Source: Caballeronia choica (GTDB lineage: Bacteria; Pseudomonadota; Gammaproteobacteria; Burkholderiales; Burkholderiaceae). Taken from it: a stretch of 38,637 bases of DNA. A model generated the notes under the pieces. That model ran no database searches and was not told the origin of the DNA. It saw nothing but the letters and a program-made list of their open reading frames with translations. Positions 23,693 to 32,394 of this stretch are shown piece after piece. Both the position numbers and the translations under genes were made by a program. Location: contig NZ_FCON02000074.1 in NCBI RefSeq assembly GCF_001544535.1, positions 1-38,637 of the forward strand, in the 5' to 3' direction. Positions within the stretch are counted from its first letter, which is position 1. Every line of letters starts with the position of its first letter.

Positions 23693-24739
23693 ATGCGCAC
23701 TTCAATCAAAACCCAATGCGCCGCACTCGCCATCCTCGCGTTCGCCAGCGTCACCGTAGAGGCAGCGGAGACTCTCTCCGTCGTGACCTTCGGCGGCGCC
23801 TACGAGGCGGCTGCAAAGAAGGCGTATTTCGAACCGTTCACCCAGGCCACCGGCGTGAACTTCTCGACCGAATCGTATGACGGCGGACTCGCCAAGCTCT
23901 CCGCGATGGAGCAGGCGAAGAACACCACGTGGGACCTGATCGACCTCGAAACGAACGACGCGATCACCGCTTGCGATGAAGGCCTGCTCATGAAGTTCGA
24001 CAAGAAGTCGCTGGGCAAGACGAGCGACTTCATCCCCGGCTCGATCAGCGATTGCGCGGTGGCGAGCATGGTCTGGTCCACGGTCTACGCCTACGATGCG
24101 AGCAAGCTCAAGACGCCGCCGACGACGGTCAACGACTTCTTCGACCTGCAGAAATTCCCCGGCAAGCGCGGCCTGCGCAAGTCGCCGAAGGTAACGATGG
24201 AATGGGCGCTGATCGCGGACGGCGTCGACCCGAAGGATGTCTACAAGGTGCTCGGCACGCCGGCCGGCGTTGATCGCGCGTTCAAGAAGCTCGATACGAT
24301 CAAGCAGAACATCGTGTGGTGGGAGGCTGGCGCGCAGGCGCCGCAATTGCTCGCGGACGGCGCGGTCGTGATGACGCAGGTCTACAACGGCCGCATCGAC
24401 GATGCCGCCAAGAAGGACAACAAACCCTTCAAGGCGGTCTGGGACGCGCAGGTGTACGACTTCGAATGGTGGGGCATTCCGACGGGCGCCAAGCACGCCG
24501 ATACGGCCGCGAAATTCATCATCTCCGCTTCGCAGCCGAAGGCGTACGCGGACCTGACGAAGTACATCGCGTATGCGCCGCCGCGCAAGGATGCGATTGC
24601 GCTCGTCGACAAGCAGCGTCTCGCCGACCTGCCGACCGCGCCCAACAACTTCAAGCGCGCCGTGCAGATCAACGCGAACTTCTGGGCCGACAACGCGGAC
24701 CAGATCAACAAGCGCTTCCAGGTGTGGCTGACGCAATAA
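23693..24739 (+). CDS. PotD-like periplasmic binding protein
   Basis: A 348-residue solute-binding protein with a signal peptide ending at VTVEAAE (about residue 25). The mature part begins TLSVVTFGGAYEAAAKKAYF, typical of the PotD/PotF class that binds polyamines, opines and related cations. Further family landmarks are DLIDLETNDAITACDEGLL and VYAYDASKL. AGGAG lies 9 bases before the ATG. Aromatic and acidic residues for amine binding are plausible (VWWEAGAQAPQLL; DFEWWGIPTG), but the ligand cannot be read from sequence alone. Confidence 0.9.
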   Translation: MRTSIKTQCAALAILAFASVTVEAAETLSVVTFGGAYEAAAKKAYFEPFTQATGVNFSTESYDGGLAKLSAMEQAKNTTWDLIDLETNDAITACDEGLLMKFDKKSLGKTSDFIPGSISDCAVASMVWSTVYAYDASKLKTPPTTVNDFFDLQKFPGKRGLRKSPKVTMEWALIADGVDPKDVYKVLGTPAGVDRAFKKLDTIKQNIVWWEAGAQAPQLLADGAVVMTQVYNGRIDDAAKKDNKPFKAVWDAQVYDFEWWGIPTGAKHADTAAKFIISASQPKAYADLTKYIAYAPPRKDAIALVDKQRLADLPTAPNNFKRAVQINANFWADNADQINKRFQVWLTQ

Positions 24740-24788
24740 CGCCGCCATTCGACCGTTCTGAAGCGTCACCGCCCGACGAGAGCCCAAC

Positions 24789-26060
24789 TTGACCGCGATC
24801 ACTACCATGCCAGCTTCGGCCCCGGCCGCGCCTTCGGGCTCTCCAACGAAAACCGACGGCCGCGCGTCGTATCAGAAGGCGCGCCGCCGCGCGGCAGTTC
24901 AGGCGCTTTTGCTTGCGCTGCCGCTGATCGTGTTTCTGGTTTCCACCTTCATCGCGCCGATCGCGCTCCTGCTCGCGCGCAGCGTGCAGAACCGCGAAGT
25001 GCCCGACAGCATGCCCGCGCTCACGCGTGCGCTCGATGCGTGGGACGGGCGTGGCGTACCGGACGAGGCTACGTTCGCCCAGCTCGCTTCGGGACTCAGG
25101 CAAGCACAGCAGAGCGGGCAGCTCGGCACCGTCGCGCGGCGCCTGAACTTCGCCCAGCCCGAGTTCCGAAGCCTGTTGATGCGCACCGCGCGCCAACTGC
25201 CTGCAGACGCGCCGCCCGCGTGGAAGCCCGCGCTCGTCGAGCTCGACGAGCGCTGGAATTCGCCGGAGATCTGGCGCTTGCTGAAGCGCGCCGCCGCCTC
25301 GCCCACGCCGGACTATTTGCTCGCAGCCGTCGACGCCCAGGTGACGCCGCAAGGCTCGGTCGTCTCCATGCCGGCGAACGCTTCGGTGTATCGGCAGGCA
25401 TTCGTGCGCACGATCACGATCAGCGCCACCGTCACGCTGCTGTGCCTCTTGCTCGGCTATCCGGTCGCGTGGCTGCTCGCCAACCTGCCCGCGAAAAGCA
25501 GCAACCGCCTGATGCTGTTCGTGATCGTGCCGTTCTGGACCTCGCTTCTGGTACGCACGACCGCATGGTACGTGCTGCTGCAACCGAGCGGCGTCATCAA
25601 CAGTCTGCTAATGGGACTCGGCCTCGTCACGCATCCCGTGGCGCTCATCTTCAACCGGACGGGCGTGCTGATCGGCATGACGCACGTGCTGTTGCCCTAC
25701 ATGATTCTCGCCATCTACTCGGTGATGAAGGGCGTCTCGCCCGTGTATGTGCGTGCGGCGCAATCGCTCGGCGCGCATCCGCTGACCGCGTTCGTGCGCA
25801 TCTACGTACCGCAGACGCTGCCAGGTGTGGGCGCGGGCTGCTTCCTGGTGTTCGTGCTCGCGCTCGGTTACTACATCACGCCTGCGCTGCTCGGCGGCTC
25901 GGGTGACGAGATGATCAGCCAGCTCATCGCGATACAGACGAACACGCAGCTCAACTGGGGGCTTGCCGGTGCGCTCTCGGCGTACCTCGTGATCTTCACG
26001 GCGATCTTCTATTTCCTGTTCAACCGGATCATCGGGATCGACCGGCTGCGCTTCGGTTGA
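24789..26060 (+). CDS. PotB-like permease with a long periplasmic insertion
   Basis: A 423-residue inner-membrane permease, taken from a TTG at 24789 with GAGAG upstream; an ATG at 24807 is the alternative. Standard PotB is near 280-310 residues. Here about 130 extra residues (roughly 65-190), rich in charged helices such as FAQLASGLRQAQQSGQLG, lie between the first membrane helix (ALLLALPLIVFLVSTFIAPI) and the remaining five. The coupling loop is AAQSLGAHPLTAFVRIYVPQ. The insertion occurs in a recognised subgroup of Pot-type permeases and may contact the binding protein. Confidence 0.9.
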   Translation: MTAITTMPASAPAAPSGSPTKTDGRASYQKARRRAAVQALLLALPLIVFLVSTFIAPIALLLARSVQNREVPDSMPALTRALDAWDGRGVPDEATFAQLASGLRQAQQSGQLGTVARRLNFAQPEFRSLLMRTARQLPADAPPAWKPALVELDERWNSPEIWRLLKRAAASPTPDYLLAAVDAQVTPQGSVVSMPANASVYRQAFVRTITISATVTLLCLLLGYPVAWLLANLPAKSSNRLMLFVIVPFWTSLLVRTTAWYVLLQPSGVINSLLMGLGLVTHPVALIFNRTGVLIGMTHVLLPYMILAIYSVMKGVSPVYVRAAQSLGAHPLTAFVRIYVPQTLPGVGAGCFLVFVLALGYYITPALLGGSGDEMISQLIAIQTNTQLNWGLAGALSAYLVIFTAIFYFLFNRIIGIDRLRFG

Positions 26061-26087
26061 ACGATGCGGATACGACGAAGGAACGAC

Positions 26088-26921
26088 ATGCAAGACCAAC
26101 GCAACAAGGTACTGACGGAACGCATCGCCGCGCGCTGGGTGCGCTTCCATACCGCGCTCGTGCTGTTCTTCCTGATTGCGCCGATTCTCGCGATCATCCC
26201 GCTCTCGTTCAATTCGGGATCGTACTTCTCGTACCCGTTGCAGGGCTTTTCGATGCGCTGGTATGAACAGGCGCTCACGAGCGCGGACTGGCAGCGGTCG
26301 CTGGCGAACAGCATCGGCATCGGCGCGGCATCCACGTTGATCGCCACGTGCCTCGGCACGCTGGCCGCATTGGGCCTGAGCCGGGCGCAGTTCCCGCTGC
26401 GCTCGCTGATAATGCCGATCATCATCTCGCCGATGATCGTGCCGATCGTCGTGGTCGCCGCGGGTTTCTATCTGATCTTCGCGCCGCTCGGTCTCGTGAA
26501 CTCGTACCCCGGCGTGGTGCTGGCGCACGCGGCGCTCGGCACGCCGTTCGTGGTCATCACCGTGACGGCATCGCTGCTTTCGTTCGACCAGAGTCTCCTG
26601 CGTGCCGCGTCCGGCCTTGGCGCGACGCCGTGGATCGCGTTCAGACGCGTGACCTTGCCGCTCATCACGCCAGCGGTCGCGACCGGCAGTGTCTTCGCCT
26701 TCGCGACCTCGTTCGACGAGGTGATCGTCATTCTGTTTATCGGCGGGCCGGATCAACGGACCGTGCCGCGGCAGATGTGGAGCGGCATTCGCGACTCCAT
26801 CGATCCTTCGATCCTCGCGGTGGCAACGATGTTGATCGTGTTCGCGGTGCTGCTTTTCGCCAGCATCAATTGGCTGCGAGGCCGCGCGGCGGCGGCTAGC
26901 CAGGCGCTCGCCGGCACTTGA
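26088..26921 (+). CDS. PotC-like ABC transporter permease
   Basis: A 277-residue permease from the ATG at 26088, with AAGGA 6 bases upstream; the earlier ATG at 26064 is less likely. Six membrane helices are visible, starting FHTALVLFFLIAPILAIIPL, and the transport-domain loop is AASGLGATPWIAFRRVTLPL. It pairs with the PotB-like permease 27 bases upstream and completes the operon Rieske - ATPase - binding protein - permease - permease. Its stop lies 15 bases from the stop of the convergent deaminase. Confidence 0.92.
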   Translation: MQDQRNKVLTERIAARWVRFHTALVLFFLIAPILAIIPLSFNSGSYFSYPLQGFSMRWYEQALTSADWQRSLANSIGIGAASTLIATCLGTLAALGLSRAQFPLRSLIMPIIISPMIVPIVVVAAGFYLIFAPLGLVNSYPGVVLAHAALGTPFVVITVTASLLSFDQSLLRAASGLGATPWIAFRRVTLPLITPAVATGSVFAFATSFDEVIVILFIGGPDQRTVPRQMWSGIRDSIDPSILAVATMLIVFAVLLFASINWLRGRAAAASQALAGT

Positions 26922-26936
26922 GGCGGGCGGGTTGGC

Positions 26937-27413
26937 TTACGCCCCTGGTAACTCCGTGGCCTGCCGCCACGCCTCGTACAAATCCTCCCCTTCGTCACGG
27001 GCCGGCACATAGGTCAACTTCATCTCGCGCTCCTCGATCGGCCTCGCCAGTTCCGCGTAACCCCGCTCCGCCGACAGGCCATACGATTCCCCATCTTCAT
27101 TGGAGTACGCGTAGTACACGTGGCTGACGCCAGCCAGATACATCACCGACAAGCACATGGAACAAGGATAGCCGCTTGCGTACATGACACTGCCGCTGAG
27201 GTCGGTGGTACGCAGGGCCTTGCTGGCCGCACGCACGGCTTGCATTTCTGCGTGAGCACTGGGATCGCAGTTCGCGTCGACCTCGTTCACCGAACGTGCC
27301 ACGACCTTGCCATCCCTGACGAGCACGGCACCAAACGGCACGGCCTTGCGATCGCGCACGTTCTCCATCGCAAGCCTGATCGAATCAACCAGGTAGTCTT
27401 CCGTATTGGGCAT
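26937..27413 (-). CDS. Nucleoside/guanine deaminase-like zinc enzyme
   Basis: A 158-residue member of the cytidine/deoxycytidylate deaminase superfamily. Zinc ligands are H54 with catalytic E56 (SAHAEMQAV) and C84/C87 (PCSMC). The length and the MPNTEDYLVDSIRLAMENVR start fit the guanine deaminase/tRNA adenosine deaminase branch, closer to small GuaD-type enzymes than to essential TadA. The ATG at 27413 with GGAGAGG upstream is chosen over the ATG at 27488. It is convergent with potC. A role in deaminating a purine or a heterocyclic product of the neighbouring pathway is possible but unproven. Confidence 0.88.
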   Translation of the reverse strand: MPNTEDYLVDSIRLAMENVRDRKAVPFGAVLVRDGKVVARSVNEVDANCDPSAHAEMQAVRAASKALRTTDLSGSVMYASGYPCSMCLSVMYLAGVSHVYYAYSNEDGESYGLSAERGYAELARPIEEREMKLTYVPARDEGEDLYEAWRQATELPGA

Positions 27414-27669
27414 GCAGCCTCTCCATTCGATGTTGGTGGGGACAACATGATAGTGCCGTTTCGCGTCGAATACCCTGACAGTGTCCACCCGGGCGCCGCG
27501 GCTGCGATCAGCGGCTTAATCGGAATGTCGTCACACTTGTTACTCCCAACGCTCGATTTTCCGGTGCGAAACTGTCTCGGTGCTAAACCACGAGCGATGA
27601 GCAGCGAAAAGACCCGCGCCTCAGCCATGAGGCGCAGGCATTCGCCCAACTTAGGAGATTGCGAGAGCC
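27414..27669. promoter_or_regulatory. Divergent promoter region deaminase / DUF899
   Basis: This 256-base gap carries both divergent promoters. I see no clear operator, hairpin or recognisable -10/-35 pair, and no RNA gene. Confidence 0.3.
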
Positions 27670-28473
27670 ATGACTACATCGAATACATCGGCGGAGAACG
27701 GACAGAAAAGCGAGCCAACTGACATGCAGACACCACCGGTCGTGTCGGCAGAGGCGTGGGAGGCGGCCCGCCAGCAGTTGCTCGTGAAGGAAAAGGCCCA
27801 TACCCGCGCCCGCGACGCCCTCGCCGCCGAGCGTCGGCGGATGCCGTGGACGGCCGTGGAGACGGCCTATTCGTTCGACGGACCTGCGGGCAAGGCCAGC
27901 CTGCTCGACCTGTTCGACGGCCGGCGTCAGTTGATCGTCTACCGCGCCTTCTTCGAGCCGGGCGTGTTCGGCTGGCCCGAGCACGCGTGCCGGGGCTGCT
28001 CGATGGTGGCCGACCAGGTCGCCCACATCGCCCACCTGAACGCGCGTGACACGACCCTCGTCTTCGTCTCGCGTGCGCCTCAGGCGGACATCGCGCGGCT
28101 GAAAGCGAGGATGGGCTGGGAGATCCCGTGGTTCACCGTGACCGACCGTTTCGACGCCGATTTCGGCGTGGACGAGTGGCACGGCACGAACGTGTTCTAC
28201 CGCGCTGGCGACCGCGTGTTCCGCACTTACTTCCTCAACAATCGCGGCGACGAGCAGATGGGAGGCACCTGGAACTACTTCGACATCACGCCGATGGGCC
28301 GGCAAGAGGTTTGGGAGGATTCGCCGGAGGGCTATCCCCAGACGCCGACCTACAAATGGTGGAACTGGCACGACAGTTATGTCGCGGATGCGGCGCCGGA
28401 CAAGAAGTGGGTCGAGGTGTCGGATGCTGGAGAGGCTGCGTTTCGGAATCAGGACGCGGCCACGAAGTCGTGA
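27670..28473 (+). CDS. DUF899 family thioredoxin-fold protein
   Basis: A 267-residue DUF899 protein. It has the family's opening (EAWEAARQQLLVKEKAHTRA; LAAERRRMPWTAVE), the central YRAFFEPGVF plus ACRGCSMVADQV stretch that sits where thioredoxins carry their active site (here a C-x2-C, CRGC), and the C-terminal TYFLNNRGDEQMGGTWNYFD and YKWWNWHD motifs. Function is not established for the family; a thiol-redox role is suggested by the fold. The gene stands alone, divergent from the deaminase and convergent with the ribulokinase gene. Confidence 0.9.
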   Translation: MTTSNTSAENGQKSEPTDMQTPPVVSAEAWEAARQQLLVKEKAHTRARDALAAERRRMPWTAVETAYSFDGPAGKASLLDLFDGRRQLIVYRAFFEPGVFGWPEHACRGCSMVADQVAHIAHLNARDTTLVFVSRAPQADIARLKARMGWEIPWFTVTDRFDADFGVDEWHGTNVFYRAGDRVFRTYFLNNRGDEQMGGTWNYFDITPMGRQEVWEDSPEGYPQTPTYKWWNWHDSYVADAAPDKKWVEVSDAGEAAFRNQDAATKS

Positions 28474-28507
28474 GCCGGGGCGGCGGGGGCCGGGTGTGCT
28501 GTGTGCG

Positions 28508-28527
28508 CCGTTTGATGCACTCAGGCT
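28508..28527 (+). repeat. Solitary end fragment of the long hairpin repeat
   Basis: CCGTTTGATGC-A-CTCAGGCT here matches, at 19 of 20 bases, the outer end of the right arm of the repeat at 32395-33274 (read on its minus strand, 33105-33124). It lies just downstream of the DUF899 gene and is preceded by a G-rich stretch like that next to the repeat's end. This looks like a truncated or solo repeat end. Confidence 0.5.
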
Positions 28528-28656
28528 ACCAGCACCTCATGAACGGAACTCTGGAACGCGCCGCCGTTCATCGGCCCACCGCCACGCCACGTGGATTGAA
28601 TCCGCGATCATCGCGGCGCCGATTGTCGATTCCGTGGCGGGGCGTTCTCCGCACGT

Positions 28657-30300
28657 CTACCGGATCTCTCTCGCCACGCTCTGCAACTGCCTGAAGGCGC
28701 GATACCGCGCTTCATGCAGTGCGGCGATATCGCCTGCGTCCGGCTGGTAGGCCCTGCTGATCTGCGACATGCTCGCCATCCCCGAGCGCACGTCGTCGAA
28801 CAGGCGGCCCGCCACGCCGCCCAGGATCGCGGCGCCGAGCAGAACGGGCTCTTCAGCCTGCGTCGCGAGCACGGGCTTTCCCGTTGCATCCGCGAGCAGT
28901 TGCCGGACGAGATCGAGCCGTCCCGCGCCGCCGCTGATCACGATCCGCTCGATCGGCGCACCGGCCGCCGCCTGCGCTTCGATGATCTGGCGCAGGCCGT
29001 AACCGATACTGCAAATCCCGGCGATGTAGAGGGCGACCAGGCTGTTCAGGTCGTCGTCCATGCCAAGGCCCGCGATCACGGCCCGTGCGTGGGGGTCCGC
29101 AAAGGGCGCACGGTTTCCCAGGAACTCCGGGACGACATGCAGGCCGTCGGCCAGCAACACCGCGCCCGACAAGCCGTCCGACGCCTGTGCCGCGAGGCCC
29201 GCGAGCAGCACCGGCAGGGACTGTCCCTCGTGCTCGGCGCGGCGCCGGGCGTCGGGGGTCGCCGGGTGCATCGAAAGCAGTCGTTCGATCGCGGCACCCG
29301 CCACCGATTGACCGCCTTCGTTGAGCCACGCATCCGGCACCATCGCGGAAAAATACGGTCCCCACACGCCGGGGACGAACACCGGACTCCGGGTCGTGGT
29401 CATCGTGCACGATGAGGTGCCGAACACGTACCCGAGGCACGACTCCGGCTCACCATCGGCGCCGACCGTGCCGATCCCGCCGGCATGCGCATCGATCACG
29501 CCCGTCGCGACCGGCGTTCCGGCGAGGAGGCCGAGTTCAGCGGCGGCGTTTGCGCTCAGTCCGCTCCCTAGCGGCGTCCCCGGGTCGACGACGCTCTGGC
29601 CGATGCGCGCAAACGCCTCGTCCGCCAGCACGCCGAGGCCAACGCTGCGGAAGTAGCTCTCGTCCCAGCGACGCTCGTGCGCCAGATAGGTCCATTTGCA
29701 GGTGACCGTGCAGGTGGATCGGGACAAATCCCCGGTTGCGCGCCAGGTCAGGAAGTCGGTCAGGTCGAAGAACTGCCAGGCCGCGGCAAACACGCCCGGC
29801 CTGTTCTCCAGCAGCCATAGCAGCTTCGGCGTCTCCATTTCCGGCGAGATCCTGCCGCCGACGAATTTCAGCACCTCGTGGCCGCCCGCGTTGATGCGCT
29901 CCGCCTGCTCCACCGCGCGGTGGTCCATCCAGACGATGATGTCGCGCTCGGCCTGCTCGGAGGGACCCACCGGCAAGGGCGCTCCACCCTCGCCCAGCAC
30001 GACGAGCGAGCAGGTGGCGTCGAATCCGATGCCGGCGATCCGGTCGGGCGAAACGGCCGCCTGCGCCAACGCATCCTTCACCGATTGACAGACGGCGTTC
30101 CAGATCTCGCCGCTCGATTGCTCGACGATGGAGCCGCTCGCATGGAACAGGGTGATGTCGCGCTTCGCCGACGCCACCATGCGGCCGGCACTGTCGAAGA
30201 TGCCGGCGCGGGCGCTGCCCGTGCCGACGTCGACGCCGATGACATAGCGCACATGACGCGTGCCGTCTGCCGCGCCGGAGGTCGTGTTTTCTGAGGTCAT
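28657..30300 (-). CDS. rbtK: D-ribulokinase (FGGY family)
   Basis: A 547-residue FGGY carbohydrate kinase; ribulokinases are among the longer members, which fits. The N-terminal ATPase fold begins YVIGVDVGTGSARAGIFD; the substrate region includes VWMDHRAVEQAERIN and GVIDAHAGGIGTVG; the C-terminal nucleotide domain has IERIVISGGAGRLDLVRQLL. It would phosphorylate D-ribulose to D-ribulose 5-phosphate in the cytoplasm. It follows the ribitol dehydrogenase gene by 39 bases, the last gene of the ribitol operon. The ribosome site is weak (AGG). L-ribulose specificity is less likely given the neighbour. Confidence 0.88.
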   Translation of the reverse strand: MTSENTTSGAADGTRHVRYVIGVDVGTGSARAGIFDSAGRMVASAKRDITLFHASGSIVEQSSGEIWNAVCQSVKDALAQAAVSPDRIAGIGFDATCSLVVLGEGGAPLPVGPSEQAERDIIVWMDHRAVEQAERINAGGHEVLKFVGGRISPEMETPKLLWLLENRPGVFAAAWQFFDLTDFLTWRATGDLSRSTCTVTCKWTYLAHERRWDESYFRSVGLGVLADEAFARIGQSVVDPGTPLGSGLSANAAAELGLLAGTPVATGVIDAHAGGIGTVGADGEPESCLGYVFGTSSCTMTTTRSPVFVPGVWGPYFSAMVPDAWLNEGGQSVAGAAIERLLSMHPATPDARRRAEHEGQSLPVLLAGLAAQASDGLSGAVLLADGLHVVPEFLGNRAPFADPHARAVIAGLGMDDDLNSLVALYIAGICSIGYGLRQIIEAQAAAGAPIERIVISGGAGRLDLVRQLLADATGKPVLATQAEEPVLLGAAILGGVAGRLFDDVRSGMASMSQISRAYQPDAGDIAALHEARYRAFRQLQSVAREIR

Positions 30301-30339
30301 GGCTCAATGCCTATGGTGGGGGTGCGTCTGACACGCGTG

Positions 30340-31068
30340 TCAGAGATCGACGCTGTTCGGAAGGATCACGAGGTCGCGGACGGTCACGTTGCGCGGCCGC
30401 GTCAGCATGAAGAGCACCGCGTCGGCGACCTCCTTGGGCTGCATCAGGCTGCCCGAGGCGAGCGCCTCTTCCATCTTCGCCTTCGGCCAGTCGTCGAGCA
30501 GCGCCGTGACGACCGGGCCGGGACACACCGCGCCGACCCGCACGCCATGCTTCGAGAGCTGGCGGCGGATCGTATGGACGAAGGCCTGCACCGCGAATTT
30601 CGAGGCCGTGTAGATTGGCTCCCACACGACCGGGACGATGCCCGCGATGGAACTGGTGAAAATGATGTCGCCTGATTTCTGCGCGACCATGTGCGGCAGC
30701 ACGGCGTGAACCGAGCGGAACGCGGCGTTGATGTTCAGGTTCAGCATGCGATCCCACTCGTCGGGATTGCCATCCACCACTTCGCCGCCGATGTAGGCGC
30801 CGGCGTTCGCATGGAAGATGTCGAGGCCGCCGGCGACGTCGAGGATCTTCGGCAGCAGCGCGGAGACTTCCGACGGCTGCAGCAGATTCACGACCAGCGG
30901 CAGCGCGTTCGGTCCGAGTTCCGCGCAAAGCTGTTCGAGCCTGTCCTTCGCGCGGTCGACCAGAACGACCTTCGCACCTTCCGCGAGCAGGGTACGCGCG
31001 CACGCGAGGCCGATGCCCGATGCCGCGCCCGTGATGGCGGCAACCTTGCCTTTCATCGAATCATTCAT
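30340..31068 (-). CDS. rbtD: Ribitol 2-dehydrogenase (short-chain dehydrogenase)
   Basis: A 242-residue SDR enzyme. The NAD motif TGAASGIG is at 13-20, NAG at 88-90, catalytic Ser at 139/140, Tyr153 and Lys157 (YTASK). Long stretches such as [42 protein letters not shown] and the end [14 protein letters not shown] closely match Klebsiella ribitol dehydrogenase as I remember it. It oxidises ribitol to D-ribulose with NAD+. AAGGAGAG lies 6 bases before the ATG. It sits between the transporter permease (24 bases) and the ribulokinase. Confidence 0.93.
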   Translation of the reverse strand: MNDSMKGKVAAITGAASGIGLACARTLLAEGAKVVLVDRAKDRLEQLCAELGPNALPLVVNLLQPSEVSALLPKILDVAGGLDIFHANAGAYIGGEVVDGNPDEWDRMLNLNINAAFRSVHAVLPHMVAQKSGDIIFTSSIAGIVPVVWEPIYTASKFAVQAFVHTIRRQLSKHGVRVGAVCPGPVVTALLDDWPKAKMEEALASGSLMQPKEVADAVLFMLTRPRNVTVRDLVILPNSVDL

Positions 31069-31092
31069 TCTTGCTCTCCTTGTTTGCTGCGA

Positions 31093-32364
31093 TTACGCGC
31101 GGCCGTGCGAGACGCGGGACTGACGGGCGAGCGAATCGACGATCACCGCAATCGCCAGCACCGCGCCGGTGATCATGAAGCGCAGCGACGACGACAGGTT
31201 CAGGAGCGTCAGGCCGCTCGCGATCGACTGGATCACGATGATGCCCAGCACCGCCGAATACGCGCTGCCACGGCCGCCGAAGAGACTGGTGCCGCCGATC
31301 ACGGCCGCTGCGATGGCGTTGAGGTTCACGTCGCCGCTGCCGGCCTGCTGACTCGCTGACGCCAGCCGTGCCGCCGTCAGCACGCCGCCGAGCGCGGCGA
31401 AGCTGGCGCACAGCACGAAGGCGCTGGTGTAGATGGCGCTGACATTGATGCCCGCCCGCCTCGCGGCTTCGTGATTGCCGCCGACCGCGCTCATCGAACG
31501 GCCCCAGCGCGTTCTCGTCAGCGCGTAGTCCATCACGACCGCGAGGCCGAGGAAGATGCCGAACATCAGCGGAACGCCGCGTCCCAGGTTGAGATACGCG
31601 ACCACGACCACCAGCAGCACGGTAATCGCGAGGCTGCGCGCGAGCAGGCTGCCCACCGAGGGTGCGGAGAGATTGGACGCGCGGCGGCGCTCACGCGTGC
31701 GCAGCCCGACCCCGAGGATCACGGCACCCGGCGCCAGCGCGAGGATGTACGAAACGATGGCGGGGATGATCATGAGCTGCCCGAGGTTCACCATCGTCGA
31801 GCCGTAGGGCAGGTTGATCGACCCGGTGGCGCCGAGCACGTACAACTGCATCCCGAGGATCGCGAGCAGCCCGGCCAGCGTCGCGACGAAGCTCGGCATG
31901 CCGAGCCGGTTGAGCAGCAGCGCGTACAGGGCGCCGACCACTGCGCCGACGACGATCGCAGCGACGATGGCGACGAGCACCGGCCAGCCGTGATTGACCC
32001 AGAGCATGCCCAAGAGCGCCGAAGCGAAGCCGCTCATCGAGCCGACCGACAGATCGATCTGTCCGACCATCAGGACGCAGACGATGCCGAGCGAGATCAC
32101 GCCGACGGTCGAGCAGTCGAACAGCAGGTTCACGAGGTTGTCGGCTGAGAGGAACACCGGGTTCAGGCTGGTGAACACGGTCCATATGATGACGAGGCCC
32201 GCGATGACCGGCAGCGATCCCAGATCGCCGGAGCGTACTCGTTCGACGAACGCGGCGATTGCACCGCTGATTCCGGTGGCGTGCTTGACGCGGACATCGC
32301 TGCGGTCGAGTAGCGGGGCGGTTTGCCTTTCAGGCTGTGGGGCGCCTTGCGGTTCATTGCTCAT
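31093..32364 (-). CDS. Sugar/polyol ABC transporter permease (XylH/RbsC type)
   Basis: A 423-residue permease, the size of XylH (longer than RbsC, about 320), with ten or more membrane helices from about residue 55 (SLPVIAGLVIIWTVFTSLNP). Typical family segments are VGQIDLSVGSMSGFASALLG and RAGINVSAIYTSAFVLCASF, followed by GGTSLFGGRGSAYSAVLGII. AAAGGAA precedes the ATG. It belongs to the ribitol operon but is separated from the ATPase gene upstream by an 880-base repeat, so its translation and transcription depend on passing that hairpin or on a promoter inside it. Confidence 0.92.
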   Translation of the reverse strand: MSNEPQGAPQPERQTAPLLDRSDVRVKHATGISGAIAAFVERVRSGDLGSLPVIAGLVIIWTVFTSLNPVFLSADNLVNLLFDCSTVGVISLGIVCVLMVGQIDLSVGSMSGFASALLGMLWVNHGWPVLVAIVAAIVVGAVVGALYALLLNRLGMPSFVATLAGLLAILGMQLYVLGATGSINLPYGSTMVNLGQLMIIPAIVSYILALAPGAVILGVGLRTRERRRASNLSAPSVGSLLARSLAITVLLVVVVAYLNLGRGVPLMFGIFLGLAVVMDYALTRTRWGRSMSAVGGNHEAARRAGINVSAIYTSAFVLCASFAALGGVLTAARLASASQQAGSGDVNLNAIAAAVIGGTSLFGGRGSAYSAVLGIIVIQSIASGLTLLNLSSSLRFMITGAVLAIAVIVDSLARQSRVSHGRA

Positions 32365-32394
32365 GATCGTTCCTTTCTACTAGGGGTTGATGTG

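Noticed and set aside
31471-32148. A 225-codon plus-strand frame opposite the sugar permease
   Set aside because: Composition is almost all charged residues (D, R, H, E), as expected from the antisense of a membrane protein.
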